A DNA stretch of 64,000 bases from Cystobacter ferrugineus (GCF_001887355.1 NZ_MPIN01000004.1:349733-413732); one strand, 5' to 3'; positions 8,601-17,209 are shown, numbered from the stretch's first letter. Notes: generated by a model not told the origin, from the sequence alone. Numbers and translations: made by a program.

Positions 8601-9432
8601 GTCGCTGCGCTCCTCCGCGCGCGGTGCGGCGAAACCGGCGCTCGCGCAGTTGCTGAGGCGCTCGGGAGCACCGAGCTTGGCGGCGCCGCTCGCCTTCCTG
8701 AAAGAGGCCGAGTGGCTCGTCAGTCACCCGGAACTGGAAGCCGAGGCAGTGGCTACGCTGGCGAGGAAGGCATGCAGGGACAGAGTGGATCTGGGCTGGC
8801 TGCGCTCGACGGCGCTGCCCCTGGAGGACCTCAACGCTATGGCCAGGAACGAGATGATGCCCTGGAAAGACTTCCAGCGGGCTGCGGCGGAACAGGGGAA
8901 TTTCAAGCTGCAACGATGGGTGCGCGAGCAACTCCGAGGCGTCGCGACAGAGATGCTGACCGAGAACAATGCGCAGAAGCTTTTCCCTGGATTCCGACTG
9001 ACTGGACGACAGGTGAAAATGGAAGGGGGCCACGTCATTGACGACGTGCTTACGGCAATGACGGGGTTGAAGCTTCAGCATGGGGTTGAAGTAAAAGGCT
9101 GGAACGAAAACCGGTGGCGCAAGGCGCTCGATGCATGGCTATCCAGAGAGGGCGGCGTCAAGCTCAATGAAAAGCAGGAGGCGCTAGCAGATCAGCTTCA
9201 GCGCCTTCTCGACCAACTCGCGGACGCTGCTAAGGCACCTAGAGGGAAGCCGTTCCTCGTAAGTACAGACAAGCTGAGTGGGCCGACAAAAACCAAGCTG
9301 ATCAACTTTCTAAGAGAGATGGCACCTGGCACTCCGCTCATTCAGATGGAGGAAGCTCGAATACTGGAGAAGACGAAGCAGTTGCGCGCAGCGCTCAGAT
9401 TGCCGGAAGACTTGTCCGGAGGTGCGCCATGA
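5695..9432 (+). CDS. Large exported protein with C-terminal PD-(D/E)XK-like nuclease module (putative polymorphic toxin)
   Basis: The 1245-residue product is chosen to start at ATG 5695 because MRRSRWDKGLQALLLASG begins a clean signal peptide and GGGAAGGGGCGGGA precedes it. Residues 30-700 are of no family I recognise. Around 700-860 are hydrophobic Gly/Ala-rich helices, and 860-1060 are long helices. The last 130 residues contain H1113-VIDD then GVE(1132)VK(1134)GW, an Asp-then-E-V-K arrangement as in restriction-fold nucleases. In four 60-base lines I counted, this end has 50-55% G+C against 70% in a mid-gene line, a sign of a swapped toxin tip. The next gene overlaps by 4 bp. Toxin function is inferred, not shown. 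Confidence 0.6.
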   Translation: MRRSRWDKGLQALLLASGLVASMSVAGEEVRRERVTLSAEAHARAKAPSPRMEDWKEGVLSLRVMDPGRLVVEAGDEVIAAGDLNWGEDERLRVDPIEGYPPTSLPRVVSRERGREEVEVDVPEGIGAGAMLALTYEWVWHHQGTPALERTWRLPPMKDIPPEWLEDELVELEREDTAGNGEEGALALLSAWEASFPVQVDPARPALLWVPGYASREEITSRLFGEAAAAGAFDIEPRARPSSAEEGVLVCVRVRHPPALVPEVLATLRRALDARLEADVAWSRAQLSAASLDRAGAAALMERGLRWAQRSDIQDGAGQSYFDRYLQALEPLRDESQRGHLLGEAAEPLRKAIALRSKRFKASYSVTEGSPVLAPGSVVGRFYFADGSSVQVRTLLLLTEETSLERAELRVRNAPRGSPRVIIPGKDGRWRGYSAEFNTVAGAPDPLEDLEGNAYWYYPGTLLIRPGDWRPGLGAGTGEVAALRRELLQTALAAATPQVPQPLVSLDHDVLALLTPDERLGVFNTLLTGPALTSDIKEEAVHLLARVLLSTPDREFPPLERKLTSSGALEKLLGSDAPDSKVLLGQAFTQKALASFPLTLDLLESLPTFHLGREGETTHLLNVPTGLVSTVLVAPEDWEARQGVHLGAEPALPGEAVGPSKRMALYFQPVQQEFKARYFPSVDELPLSRALHPLDWVRVKVTGPQPRTHLMTAMELALLASTPDTSLIWSAVSRISEMHMMYGAVSALTRAPLLTGVPATAARGGTLAAARGAAVRLFVGRISLVATLAVVDTYRDELSRTPEGRDFLAVHDAAMVTLVGRDIYKLATSGIGRELVHRGRLALSAAGARASSGLRESVESVQALVKTLERMLAEGKAVATPDGLRFSHSGGAEAFKQAFFAIRGEMAAARALGGIRGAGLAAEEAEKTLEGLKLLAAESQEMALAYGAVARRAAALPADKAQAYLAAVESLRSSARGAAKPALAQLLRRSGAPSLAAPLAFLKEAEWLVSHPELEAEAVATLARKACRDRVDLGWLRSTALPLEDLNAMARNEMMPWKDFQRAAAEQGNFKLQRWVREQLRGVATEMLTENNAQKLFPGFRLTGRQVKMEGGHVIDDVLTAMTGLKLQHGVEVKGWNENRWRKALDAWLSREGGVKLNEKQEALADQLQRLLDQLADAAKAPRGKPFLVSTDKLSGPTKTKLINFLREMAPGTPLIQMEEARILEKTKQLRAALRLPEDLSGGAP

Positions 9433-10214
9433 GCCCGTGGCCTCTCTGGGCGGTCCTGGCTCCAGGCGAGCCGGCACGGCTCGAGAGCCGCGTCCTGGCC
9501 ATCGCGATGCCGGACTGGGACGAAGAGGACGGGGAAGAACTGCCCTTCGAGGTCATCCCGGGCAGTGGCCGCTACCATGCCATCGTGGGAACGGACCCCA
9601 TCGATATCGGCGCCGAGATGCAAATCGCCGAGGCCCTGTCGCTCGAATGTGACGAGCCGGTGTACTCGATTGAGCGCGCCAACGATCCGTGGACCGTCAT
9701 GTCATGGCGAAACGGTGCGCTAGAGGTTTTGGAGGTGGGCCCAGACGGCTTGGCGAAGTCTCTGGGCTGCTCGCTGCCAGGCCGCAATGAGTCGTCGGAG
9801 CGCGCCGCGAGGAAGCCGCTGCGGACGGTCGCGCTGATCGAAGGAGTCCAAGCAAAGGAGGCGCACCGCGCGCTAGAAGAAGACCATGGCGAACCACTGT
9901 CCTCGGGGCGCTACCGTCTCAAGGACACGCCGCGAGGGCTCCTGCTCTCTGGTGGCACAGGAGGTATGAATTTCGCGCACATCACATTGTCGGAGCGGTT
10001 TCCGCATGCGACTGTGTATGGGGTGACCGCATCACCAACTTTGGATGTGTTTTCTGCCACCGTGATCAAGGGGGGCGAGGGCATCGAAGAGTTCTCGCAG
10101 CCGCCCCAAGAGTTTCCACCATTCCCCGTTACCAGCAAAATCAAGGGGGAGAGTTCGCCCGAGCGGATTCTCGCGGCATTGGGTATTCCGGCGGAGTGGT
10201 TCCGGAACCAATGA
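9429..10214 (+). CDS. Putative immunity protein for the upstream toxin-like protein
   Basis: The ATG at 9429 overlaps the stop of the 5695-9432 gene (ATGA), so the two are translationally coupled. The 261-residue product is soluble, acidic at its start (MPDWDEEDGEELPF), and has no signal peptide or known domain that I can name. Position, coupling, cytoplasmic character and the drop in G+C towards its 3' end match immunity genes of polymorphic toxins. I do not recognise the family, so this is a guess from context. An accessory or chaperone role for the large exported protein is the main alternative. Confidence 0.5.
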   Translation: MSPWPLWAVLAPGEPARLESRVLAIAMPDWDEEDGEELPFEVIPGSGRYHAIVGTDPIDIGAEMQIAEALSLECDEPVYSIERANDPWTVMSWRNGALEVLEVGPDGLAKSLGCSLPGRNESSERAARKPLRTVALIEGVQAKEAHRALEEDHGEPLSSGRYRLKDTPRGLLLSGGTGGMNFAHITLSERFPHATVYGVTASPTLDVFSATVIKGGEGIEEFSQPPQEFPPFPVTSKIKGESSPERILAALGIPAEWFRNQ

Positions 10215-10221
10215 GGGGTGC

Positions 10222-10247
10222 CGGGGCGGCCTCGTCCAGGCCCCGGA
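10222..10247 (+). terminator. Possible terminator hairpin after the toxin/immunity pair
   Basis: CCGGGGC (10222-10228) pairs perfectly with GCCCCGG (10241-10247) across a 12-base loop, 8 bases past the stop of the upstream gene. No T-run follows, so factor-independent termination would be weak. Confidence 0.35.
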
Positions 10248-10251
10248 CATT

Positions 10252-10386
10252 CAGCCGAGCGCAGTGGCCCCGCCCAGCTCCAGGGGCCCGAGGTCTCGGC
10301 GTCCCAGGCACCAACCGCGCATCTGGTTGGTGTGGACCTCCAGCTTCACCAGGAAGTTCACGGTGCCGTGTCGGATGTACTCGAAC
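10252..10386 (-). pseudogene. IS630-type transposase C-terminal relic
   Basis: On the minus strand a 44-codon open stretch begins right after an in-frame TAG (10387-10389) and encodes FEYIRHGTVNFLVKLEVHTN then QMRGWCLGRRDL. EYIRHGTVNF is the hallmark of the DDE domain of IS630-type transposases (usually followed by ALNVxTG). The rest of the gene is absent and the remainder drifts to a stop. It is probably a scar of an element that once lay beside the toxin/immunity pair. Confidence 0.55.
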
Positions 10387-10426
10387 TACAGCACCACCTC
10401 GCTCCAACGACTTCGTTTGCAGTCCA

Positions 10427-13400
10427 CTAGCGCACGCCTCCGCGCATCCCGTTGAGGCTCACGGGCGGCATCGGGGGCGGTTTCGTCTGTTTCGCGCCGC
10501 CGCGCTGCTTGAACATGTAGCCCTCGAGTCCGGCCAGCCCGATGGAGAACTGCGTCACCCACTTGGTGTCCGGCCGGCCCGCGGCGGCCTTGGTGTCGAA
10601 CGGGTAGGCGAAGTGCAGGCGCAGGAGGATGGGGCCCAGGCCCACGTTGATGCCCACGGCGGCATCGAGCACGCGGCGGTCGAACATGTCGCGCAGCGAG
10701 CCGCCCACGCCGCCCAGGTCGAAGCCCGCCACGCCCATGATGCTGTTGAGGAAGGCGATGCGGATGATGGCGTCGAGCGGCACGCGCAGCTCCAGCGTGG
10801 AGTAGAGGTAGTGCTGGCCGAGCAGCCAGTCCGTGTTGCCGAAGGGCACGCCGCGCAGGGTGTCGAAGCTGGAGAGGTAGTAGGAGCGGGCGAAGCGTCC
10901 GCCGAAGCTCGTGCCCGCGCCGCCGCGCAGCATGAAGTGGGTGCTGCCCAGGGGGATGGGGAAGTAGCGCTCGGCGTCCAGGCGCACGTTGCCGAAGAAC
11001 TCGCCGTGGAAGGGCTGCACGCCGGCGGTGACTTCCGCCAGGAACGACGTGCCCGAGGTGGCCACGCCCGTGTAGTGGTAGTGCAGGGTGTTGTAGCCGA
11101 AGGCGCCAGACACCTCCGTCTGGAAGCGCATGCCGGGCTGGGTCTGCTTCCACTGGCTGTAGAGATCCCCCACGCCGTTGAGCTCCTCCATGTTGAGGAT
11201 GAAGGCCGTGCTGGGATCGAGGAAGTACGAGGCCCCGCCGATGTTGAGGTTGGCCTCGAGGAAGGTGAAGGTGCTCAGCGGGTAGCGCGCCAGGCCCGTG
11301 GCGCCGAAGAAGCGCTCGCCGGAGATGAGGTAGCCCAAGGGGATCCGTCCCTGGGAGGCCTGCACGAGCGAGCGGTCCACGCGGAAGCGCAGGGACTGGA
11401 AGAGGCCGCCGCCCCAGGCGGTGCGCCGCGACTGGTCGAGGTAGAGCAGGATGCCATCGGTCAGATCGAAGGAGCCGTACACGGCCACCTGCAGGAACAG
11501 GGCGTGGTTGCGCAGCCGGTCCGTGGCCGAGGCGGCCACCTGGCCGTAGAAGCCGCCGCCGCCGCCGCCCGCGAAGCCGAGGATGGGCCCCAGGTCGATG
11601 TTCTTCCAGGCGAAGGGGTTGTAGGGCTCGGCGCCCTCGAGTGCGCGCTGGGGCAGGGGGCTGGGCGGGGTGGTGTGGTCCTGCGAGCCCGCGGGCACCG
11701 GGATGCTCAGGAGCTGCTGGGCGCGCATCAAGGCGGGTTTGCGCTCTCCGGACAGGTGGAAGAGCGTCCACAGGTTGCCGTCCGGGGCGGGGCTGGGCTC
11801 GAAGAGGCCGGTGGCCACGTCGGTCCTGCGCACGATGGAGCCCCCGCCGGTGTACTCGTGGAGATCCGAGTGGCTCTGGTCATACGCCACGAAGAACAGG
11901 CGCCCGTTGGGCAGCACGGTGGGGTCCGCGTGGTCGCGCGCCTCGGTGGTGAGCCGCTCGGGCGGGCCGTCGTTGCCGGGCTTCACCCGGAAGAGGTTGT
12001 AGTAGCCGTGCCCGGTGGCGTCCGAGGTGTAGACGATGCCCGCCGCGCCCCAGGTGAGGCTGCGCTCGGCGTAGACGTCGTGGGTGAGCTGCTGGGGCCG
12101 CGCGTCGGGGCCCTGGTCGAGGGGCAGCACGTACACGTCGCGCGTGCCCTTCTCGTTCAGTCCGATGAAGGCGAGCTGCTTGCCATCCGGCGAGAAGGCC
12201 GGGGAGTGGGCGGCGATGAGGCCGTAGCGCTCGAGCGGCCAGGCCACGCGCTCGCCCAGGTCGAAGTCCACCTGATAGGGGGACTCCTTGTACAGCCCGG
12301 AGGGGTTGTTGATGTAGGCATTGCGGCTGGCCGGGGCCTGGGTGCCTTCGCGGGTGACGGCCTTGATGGAGTGCGTGTAGCGCTGGACGTAGAGGATGTC
12401 GCGCGCGAGCGCCTCGGCCACGAAGGCGAGCCGGTCATCGGAGAGGGCGAAGTTGCGGCCGAAGACGGGGTGGAGCGACTCATAGCCCGGCACGCCATCG
12501 CCCTGCACCTTGCGCGTGTCCTCGGGCGAGCGTGGGTCCACGAGGATGAGCTGGCTCTCGCCCGTCTCCGGGATGACGCTGCGGTACATGAGGATGCGTC
12601 CATCCGGCCGGCTGTTGAGCGCGGTGACGATGCCCCGGCGCTCGCGCAGCAGCTCCACCCCGGGCGTGTTCTGTTCGGACTTGAGGTAGGCGCGGTAGGA
12701 GCGCTGCTTGAGCCAGTCCTCGAAGCGCGCGGCGATCGTCTGGGGCGCGTCCCCGGTGAGCAGCTCCAGCAGGCCGTCGAACTCGAGTTGGGGCACCTTG
12801 TCCGTGCCGGAGACGAGCTTGGGCGAGTTGTCGAGCACCTTCTGGATGAAGCCCTCGCCGTAGGTGTCCTCGAGGAACTGGCAGCGCGCCTGGCCCACCT
12901 TGTAGATCCACAGGAAGCCGTAGGGTCCGGGGGACCAGAAGTCGAGGAAGGCGTAGCCGCGCGCCAGGTCCGGGTTGACGAGCAGGTCGCGCACCATCAT
13001 CTCGCCCTCGGGGTCCAGGCCGCCCTTGGCGTAGAACTCGGCGAGCCCCTCGATGAACCACAGGGGGATGGCGTTGAGCGGATCTCCTCCGACCTTCTCC
13101 CGGTCCGCGAGGAAGCGGACCTTCTGGATGGTGAACTGGTGGGCCATCTCGTGGGAGCTGATCTCCCCGAACTGCCGATGGTCTCCCAGGTAGGGCAGGG
13201 TCAGCTCCAGGTTGCCCTGGGTGCTGGTGACCCCCAGCGTGCCCTCGGAGACGGGGGTGATGTTGGTCTGGAGGAACTCCTGGTAGGAGCTGTAGAGGAT
13301 GTAGGGGAATGTCTGGGTGGGGACGAACTTGAAGCGGCCAACGAGGTAGCGGTAGGCGTCCTCGAGCTGGGGCGCGGCGTACTGGGCCACCTCCCGTTCG

Positions 13401-13906
13401 TTCTCATAGAAGTAGAAGCGCACGCCGCCGCTCTTGTCCCCCAGGGACTGGGCATAGGCGCCGCCGTCCGTGGTGCCGCCATCCGCGCTCGGCAGGAAGA
13501 TGGGGACGGAGAGGGGGCCCGGGTCGAGGCGGGTTCCTCCATCCTCGGTGGAGGAGCCCGCGGTGCCGGGGTCGCCGGAGCGGGTGGAGTCGGCCTGCCC
13601 GGGAGGGGTCGTCTCCTGGGCGGAGCTGCCCGCCGGGTTGTCGCCGGTATTGCCCCGGGGGACGGTGGGCGCGGTGGGAAGGGGCCCGCCCGGGGCACCG
13701 GGGGCCTGCTGGTGAGCCCGGTGGGCCGCAGGAGGGGCCACCCCCTCGGCGTTGGGCCCGACGAGGATGTCCAGGTGCTTCCACTCGAACTCATAGGTGT
13801 GGACGGGCGAGCGGTATGCCCGGCGAGGGATGACGTAGACCTGGGCGAGCGCCGCTTCGGGGAGGAGCACGCAGAGCAGGGCGGCGATGAGGATGCGTCG
13901 ATTCAA
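10427..13906 (-). CDS. HEMAH metallopeptidase / PD40 beta-propeller / outer-membrane barrel protein
   Basis: I start this 1159-residue protein at TTG 13906: GGAGG lies 8 bases upstream and the signal peptide MNRRILIAALLCVLLPEAALA follows at once. Next are a Pro/Gly/Thr-rich linker (about 60-150) and a gluzincin-like domain with H252-EMAH and WFIEGLAEF (Glu 286/290 as third ligand). A TolB/PD40-type propeller follows (repeats with FSPDGKQLAFIG, LPNGRLFFVAYD, about 380-690). The last 450 residues are rich in aromatic beta-strands typical of a BamA/surface-antigen-like barrel. Such proteins are known in myxobacteria, but their substrates are not. It is transcribed alone. Confidence 0.8.
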   Translation of the reverse strand: MNRRILIAALLCVLLPEAALAQVYVIPRRAYRSPVHTYEFEWKHLDILVGPNAEGVAPPAAHRAHQQAPGAPGGPLPTAPTVPRGNTGDNPAGSSAQETTPPGQADSTRSGDPGTAGSSTEDGGTRLDPGPLSVPIFLPSADGGTTDGGAYAQSLGDKSGGVRFYFYENEREVAQYAAPQLEDAYRYLVGRFKFVPTQTFPYILYSSYQEFLQTNITPVSEGTLGVTSTQGNLELTLPYLGDHRQFGEISSHEMAHQFTIQKVRFLADREKVGGDPLNAIPLWFIEGLAEFYAKGGLDPEGEMMVRDLLVNPDLARGYAFLDFWSPGPYGFLWIYKVGQARCQFLEDTYGEGFIQKVLDNSPKLVSGTDKVPQLEFDGLLELLTGDAPQTIAARFEDWLKQRSYRAYLKSEQNTPGVELLRERRGIVTALNSRPDGRILMYRSVIPETGESQLILVDPRSPEDTRKVQGDGVPGYESLHPVFGRNFALSDDRLAFVAEALARDILYVQRYTHSIKAVTREGTQAPASRNAYINNPSGLYKESPYQVDFDLGERVAWPLERYGLIAAHSPAFSPDGKQLAFIGLNEKGTRDVYVLPLDQGPDARPQQLTHDVYAERSLTWGAAGIVYTSDATGHGYYNLFRVKPGNDGPPERLTTEARDHADPTVLPNGRLFFVAYDQSHSDLHEYTGGGSIVRRTDVATGLFEPSPAPDGNLWTLFHLSGERKPALMRAQQLLSIPVPAGSQDHTTPPSPLPQRALEGAEPYNPFAWKNIDLGPILGFAGGGGGGFYGQVAASATDRLRNHALFLQVAVYGSFDLTDGILLYLDQSRRTAWGGGLFQSLRFRVDRSLVQASQGRIPLGYLISGERFFGATGLARYPLSTFTFLEANLNIGGASYFLDPSTAFILNMEELNGVGDLYSQWKQTQPGMRFQTEVSGAFGYNTLHYHYTGVATSGTSFLAEVTAGVQPFHGEFFGNVRLDAERYFPIPLGSTHFMLRGGAGTSFGGRFARSYYLSSFDTLRGVPFGNTDWLLGQHYLYSTLELRVPLDAIIRIAFLNSIMGVAGFDLGGVGGSLRDMFDRRVLDAAVGINVGLGPILLRLHFAYPFDTKAAAGRPDTKWVTQFSIGLAGLEGYMFKQRGGAKQTKPPPMPPVSLNGMRGGVR

Positions 13907-14073
13907 GAGGGCGACCTCCCGGGTGGGGAGACGGGGACGGAGGCAACGTAGCAACCTATCCCATGGAGACGAGTGGCCAACCGAGCGCTTGAGCGCGACT
14001 GCTCAGCGTCTTACGTCCCGGGCACGGGGCGGGGGGCTTTTGTCCGGAGCGGACGCCCGGTATGGAGAAGTTC

Positions 14074-15522
14074 ATGAATCGTTTACTGGTGGCCATGGCG
14101 GGGGCGCTGCTCCCCGCTTGGATGGGCTGCGCCAATACGGAGTCGCCGGAGACCCTGGGGTGCGCGTCCGAGGATTTCGACCGCTCGGCGTGCGATATCG
14201 CGGCGGTGAGCGCCGTCAAGGCCGAGGGCATCTGGCAGGCGAACGTGACGCTGGACGGGCTGGACACGCCCGGGGCGCTGCGTCTGCTGCCCGAGGGGCC
14301 GCTGCTCTTCAACACCCCGCTCAAGGAGCGCCCCGAGGCGGGCGGCCCGTTCTTCCTGTCGAGCGAGTACACGGATTCTACCGTGCCGCTGCGGCTGGTG
14401 CTCTCCGCCTGTCAGGCGCCGGAGGCCACGCGCGTGACGGGCGAGTTCCGGCGGTGCGCGCACGGCGCGGCGGACCTCGAGGGCACCTTCGAGGCGGTGC
14501 GGGTGCAGCGGCTGGCGGGTGAGGACGAGGCGTCGGGGGTGGAGCTGGTGGCGGAGGTGCCCCTGCCGCGCGGCGCGGTGGCGTCGGATGTCTTCGTGTC
14601 GGGGGGGTACGCCTACGTGACGGCGTATGCGGACGGCCTCTTCGTCTTCGATGTGCGCGACCCGGCGGCGCCCCAGAAGATCGCCGAGGTCACGCCCTCG
14701 CAGGACGTCTGGCGGCGGGCGTGGGTGAAGGGCCAGACGCTCTACATCGCGAGCGCCGCCCAGGGTCTGCTCGTCTACGACGTCGGCAACCCGGCGCTGC
14801 CCAAGCGGCTGTCGGCGCTGCCGGCGGACGCCCCGGTCGAGGCCTGGGGACTGTACGAGGACCAGGAGCGGCTCTACGTGATGTCGCCGTACCCCCGGGC
14901 CGAGGTCCTCATCTTCGATCTCCACCAGGACCCGACCAAGCCCCTGCTGATGAAGCGCTACTTCGTGGAGGACAGCCTCATCAATCAGGGAGAGCTTCCG
15001 GTCGAGGGCGTGGTGACGGGCAACCGGCTCTACATGGGTCACTGGCGGTATGGGTTCGCGGTGGCGGACGTGTCCAACCCGAACGCCCCGGTCACCCTGG
15101 GGCGCTTCCAGTACGACAAGGCCACCAGCCGTCCGGTGGCGGTCGGTACCATCCAGGAGCAGACGATTGCCTTCGAGGCCAGTGAGGGCTGGGGCTCCCG
15201 GGTGCGGGTGCTGAACGTGACGGACCCCAAGAACATCACCCAGGTGGGACAATTCCAGACGCGACCGCAGTCCACTGTGAGTGCGATGACGCTGGTGGGG
15301 ACCCGGCTGTACGTGGCCTATGCGCAGGACGGGCTGCGCATCCTGGATGTGTCCAACCCCAGTACACCGAGGCCGCAAGCCTACTACAATACGTGGCGGG
15401 AGTCGGATCCAGGCCGGGGACGGGCGTTCATCGATGGGCTGAGTGCGGTGAAGGTACCGGGAGACGGTTACCTCTACGCCGCGGAAACGTCACGTGGGTT
15501 GCTCGTCCTGCGGGAGCAGTGA
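14074..15522 (+). CDS. LVIVD-repeat beta-propeller lipoprotein
   Basis: The 482-residue product is started at ATG 14074, 6 bases after GGAG; an ATG 12 bp upstream is possible. The signal ends in a lipobox (AWMGC). After a 150-residue N-terminal beta domain come LVIVD-type repeats: YAYVTAYADGLFVFDVRDP, TLYIASAAQGLLVYDVGNP, RLYMGHWRYGFAVADVSNP, RLYVAYAQDGLRILDVSNP and YLYAAETSRGLLVL. These form a surface-exposed propeller of unknown ligand. The EAL gene starts one base after its stop, so the two are probably cotranscribed. Confidence 0.85.
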   Translation: MNRLLVAMAGALLPAWMGCANTESPETLGCASEDFDRSACDIAAVSAVKAEGIWQANVTLDGLDTPGALRLLPEGPLLFNTPLKERPEAGGPFFLSSEYTDSTVPLRLVLSACQAPEATRVTGEFRRCAHGAADLEGTFEAVRVQRLAGEDEASGVELVAEVPLPRGAVASDVFVSGGYAYVTAYADGLFVFDVRDPAAPQKIAEVTPSQDVWRRAWVKGQTLYIASAAQGLLVYDVGNPALPKRLSALPADAPVEAWGLYEDQERLYVMSPYPRAEVLIFDLHQDPTKPLLMKRYFVEDSLINQGELPVEGVVTGNRLYMGHWRYGFAVADVSNPNAPVTLGRFQYDKATSRPVAVGTIQEQTIAFEASEGWGSRVRVLNVTDPKNITQVGQFQTRPQSTVSAMTLVGTRLYVAYAQDGLRILDVSNPSTPRPQAYYNTWRESDPGRGRAFIDGLSAVKVPGDGYLYAAETSRGLLVLREQ

Positions 15523-16632
15523 GTGAGGCACATGAGCCAGACCGTGTTGAAGTCGTGTGAGCGGTGCCAGTCTCTTCCTCAGAAGCAGGAGCTGGAGGGA
15601 TGGGGCCGTCTCTTTCTCTGGCTCCCCCTGGGCCACAGCTACGGCAAACTGGTGCGCGTGCTGGGCGACTCCGGCCGCGAGTTCCAACCGCTGCCGCAGG
15701 AGCAGTGCGTGACGGTGCGGTTGGAGGGCGCGCACCTGGGGACGTTCGCCGCGGACGTGCTGGGCGCGTTGACGGACGAGGAGTCGCGCGCCACGCGTGT
15801 GCTCTTCGTGAAGGGTGACGCGGAGCCGGGCCTGCGGGACTTTCCGCGGGTGGGCTCGCTGGCGCAGCTCGTCACCATGGCGCGCTCGGGGTGGCTGGTG
15901 GACATGCTGGCCGAGAAGCGCATCACCAGCCACTACCAGCCCATCGTGCACGCCAAGGACACGCGGCGGGTGTACGCCTACGAGGCGCTGATGCGCGGCT
16001 TCGAGCAGGATGGGTCGCTGGTGCCACCGGGCCGGATGCTGACGCTGGCGCGCGACGCGGACCTGCTCTTCCAGTTGGACCTGGCGGCGCGCCTGTCGGC
16101 GGTGCGCGAGGCGTCCCGGCTGGGGCTCAAGGCGCCGCTGTTCATCAACTTCACGCCCACGGCCATCTACGATCCGGAGTACTGCCTGCGCTCGACGGTG
16201 GCCGCCATCAGCGACCTGGGCATCGCGCCGAGCGACGTGGTGTTCGAGATCATCGAGTCGGACCACACGCCCAATGCCAACCACCTCAAGTCGCTCATCG
16301 CCTATTACCGGCGCACGGGCTTCCGGGTGGCGCTGGATGACCTGGGGGCGGGCTACTCGTCGCTCAACCTCATCCACCAGCTCCGTCCGGACATCATGAA
16401 GCTGGACATGGAGCTCATCCGGGGCATCCACCAGGATCCCTACAAGGCCTCCATCACGCACAAGCTGCTGGAGCTCGCGCAGCAGCTCGGCATCCTCACG
16501 GTGGCCGAGGGCATCGAGACGCCGGAGGAGCTGCAGTGGGTGCGCACGCACGGGGTGGACTTCGTGCAGGGCTACCTCATCGCCAAGCCGGCGAGCCCGC
16601 CCGTGGCGCTCACCCCCCACTTCGGGGATTGA
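15523..16632 (+). CDS. EAL-domain cyclic-di-GMP phosphodiesterase
   Basis: A 369-residue cytoplasmic protein. Residues 1-125 form an unassigned N-terminal region with a CERC pair near residue 13. The EAL domain (about 130-365) keeps the catalytic set: YEALMRG (ExLxR), FINFTP, FEIIESD, VALDDLGAGYSS (DD of loop 6), DIMKLD, VAEGIET and VQGY. It should therefore hydrolyse c-di-GMP to pGpG. The GTG at 15523 has GGGAG 6 bases upstream and abuts the previous stop; ATG 15532 is an alternative. No GGDEF domain is present. Coupling to a surface propeller lipoprotein is odd and of unknown meaning. Confidence 0.9.
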   Translation: MRHMSQTVLKSCERCQSLPQKQELEGWGRLFLWLPLGHSYGKLVRVLGDSGREFQPLPQEQCVTVRLEGAHLGTFAADVLGALTDEESRATRVLFVKGDAEPGLRDFPRVGSLAQLVTMARSGWLVDMLAEKRITSHYQPIVHAKDTRRVYAYEALMRGFEQDGSLVPPGRMLTLARDADLLFQLDLAARLSAVREASRLGLKAPLFINFTPTAIYDPEYCLRSTVAAISDLGIAPSDVVFEIIESDHTPNANHLKSLIAYYRRTGFRVALDDLGAGYSSLNLIHQLRPDIMKLDMELIRGIHQDPYKASITHKLLELAQQLGILTVAEGIETPEELQWVRTHGVDFVQGYLIAKPASPPVALTPHFGD

Positions 16633-16633
16633 G

Positions 16634-17209
16634 TCAGGGCTCGAGGGCGGGCAGCCGGGTCTGGTCGAGGTTCATCCTCCAGGCCGAGCGCAGCTCGCCG
16701 CTGGCGAAGAAGAGCTGGAGCCGCGCCGCGTCGGGATTGCGCTGCGCGACGGAGTCCTCGAGCGTGCCGAGCCGCTGGAGCACGCTCTGGATGAGCCGGG
16801 CGCTCTCGCCCCGGCCGATGTCCGCGGTGCTGGCGAGGGCGTCGGACAGCTCGCGCTGGGCGGAGACGACGGCCGGACCGATGGGATCCTCCCCCGCCTC
16901 GAGCAGTCCATCCAGGGTGGCGAGCCACTCCTGACCCCGCGCCAGGCTCTGCAGGCCTTGTTGCCGCAGTTGCTCGGCCTGCTGGCGTGCCTCCTGCTCC
17001 TGGGCGCGCTCCTGTTCGAGTGTCTCCAGGCGGGCCTGGGTCTGCTGGGTGCGCTCTTCGCCCTGGAGCTGGAGCAGCTCCATTTGCGCGCGCAGCTCCT
17101 CGAGCTGGGCGGCCTGCACGGCGCTCGCGGCTTGCGCCTCGGTGGGTTCGGTGGAGGGCGCCGTCTGGCCGAGCAGCCAGGAGAGGGAGAGTGCGATCAA
17201 TCCGTTCAT
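16634..17209 (-). CDS. Exported coiled-coil protein of unknown function
   Basis: The 191-residue product begins with a short signal-like segment (MNGLIALSLSWLLGQTAPS). From about residue 30 to 95 it is a Gln/Glu/Arg/Ala-rich coiled coil (LEELRAQMELLQLQGEE, RLETLEQERAQEQEARQQ). The rest is helical. No family is recognised. The start could also be ATG 17227, 18 bp upstream; I prefer 17209 for the spacing to ACAGG. It converges on the EAL gene with 1 bp between stops. Confidence 0.6.
   Translation of the reverse strand: MNGLIALSLSWLLGQTAPSTEPTEAQAASAVQAAQLEELRAQMELLQLQGEERTQQTQARLETLEQERAQEQEARQQAEQLRQQGLQSLARGQEWLATLDGLLEAGEDPIGPAVVSAQRELSDALASTADIGRGESARLIQSVLQRLGTLEDSVAQRNPDAARLQLFFASGELRSAWRMNLDQTRLPALEP

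Noticed and set aside
10196-13951. Very long open frame on the plus strand opposite the peptidase/barrel gene
   Set aside because: It mirrors the codon bias of the minus-strand gene in G+C-rich DNA, has His/Gly/Ala/Val-rich nonsense composition and no domain. The minus frame has signal peptide, HEMAH motif and repeats.
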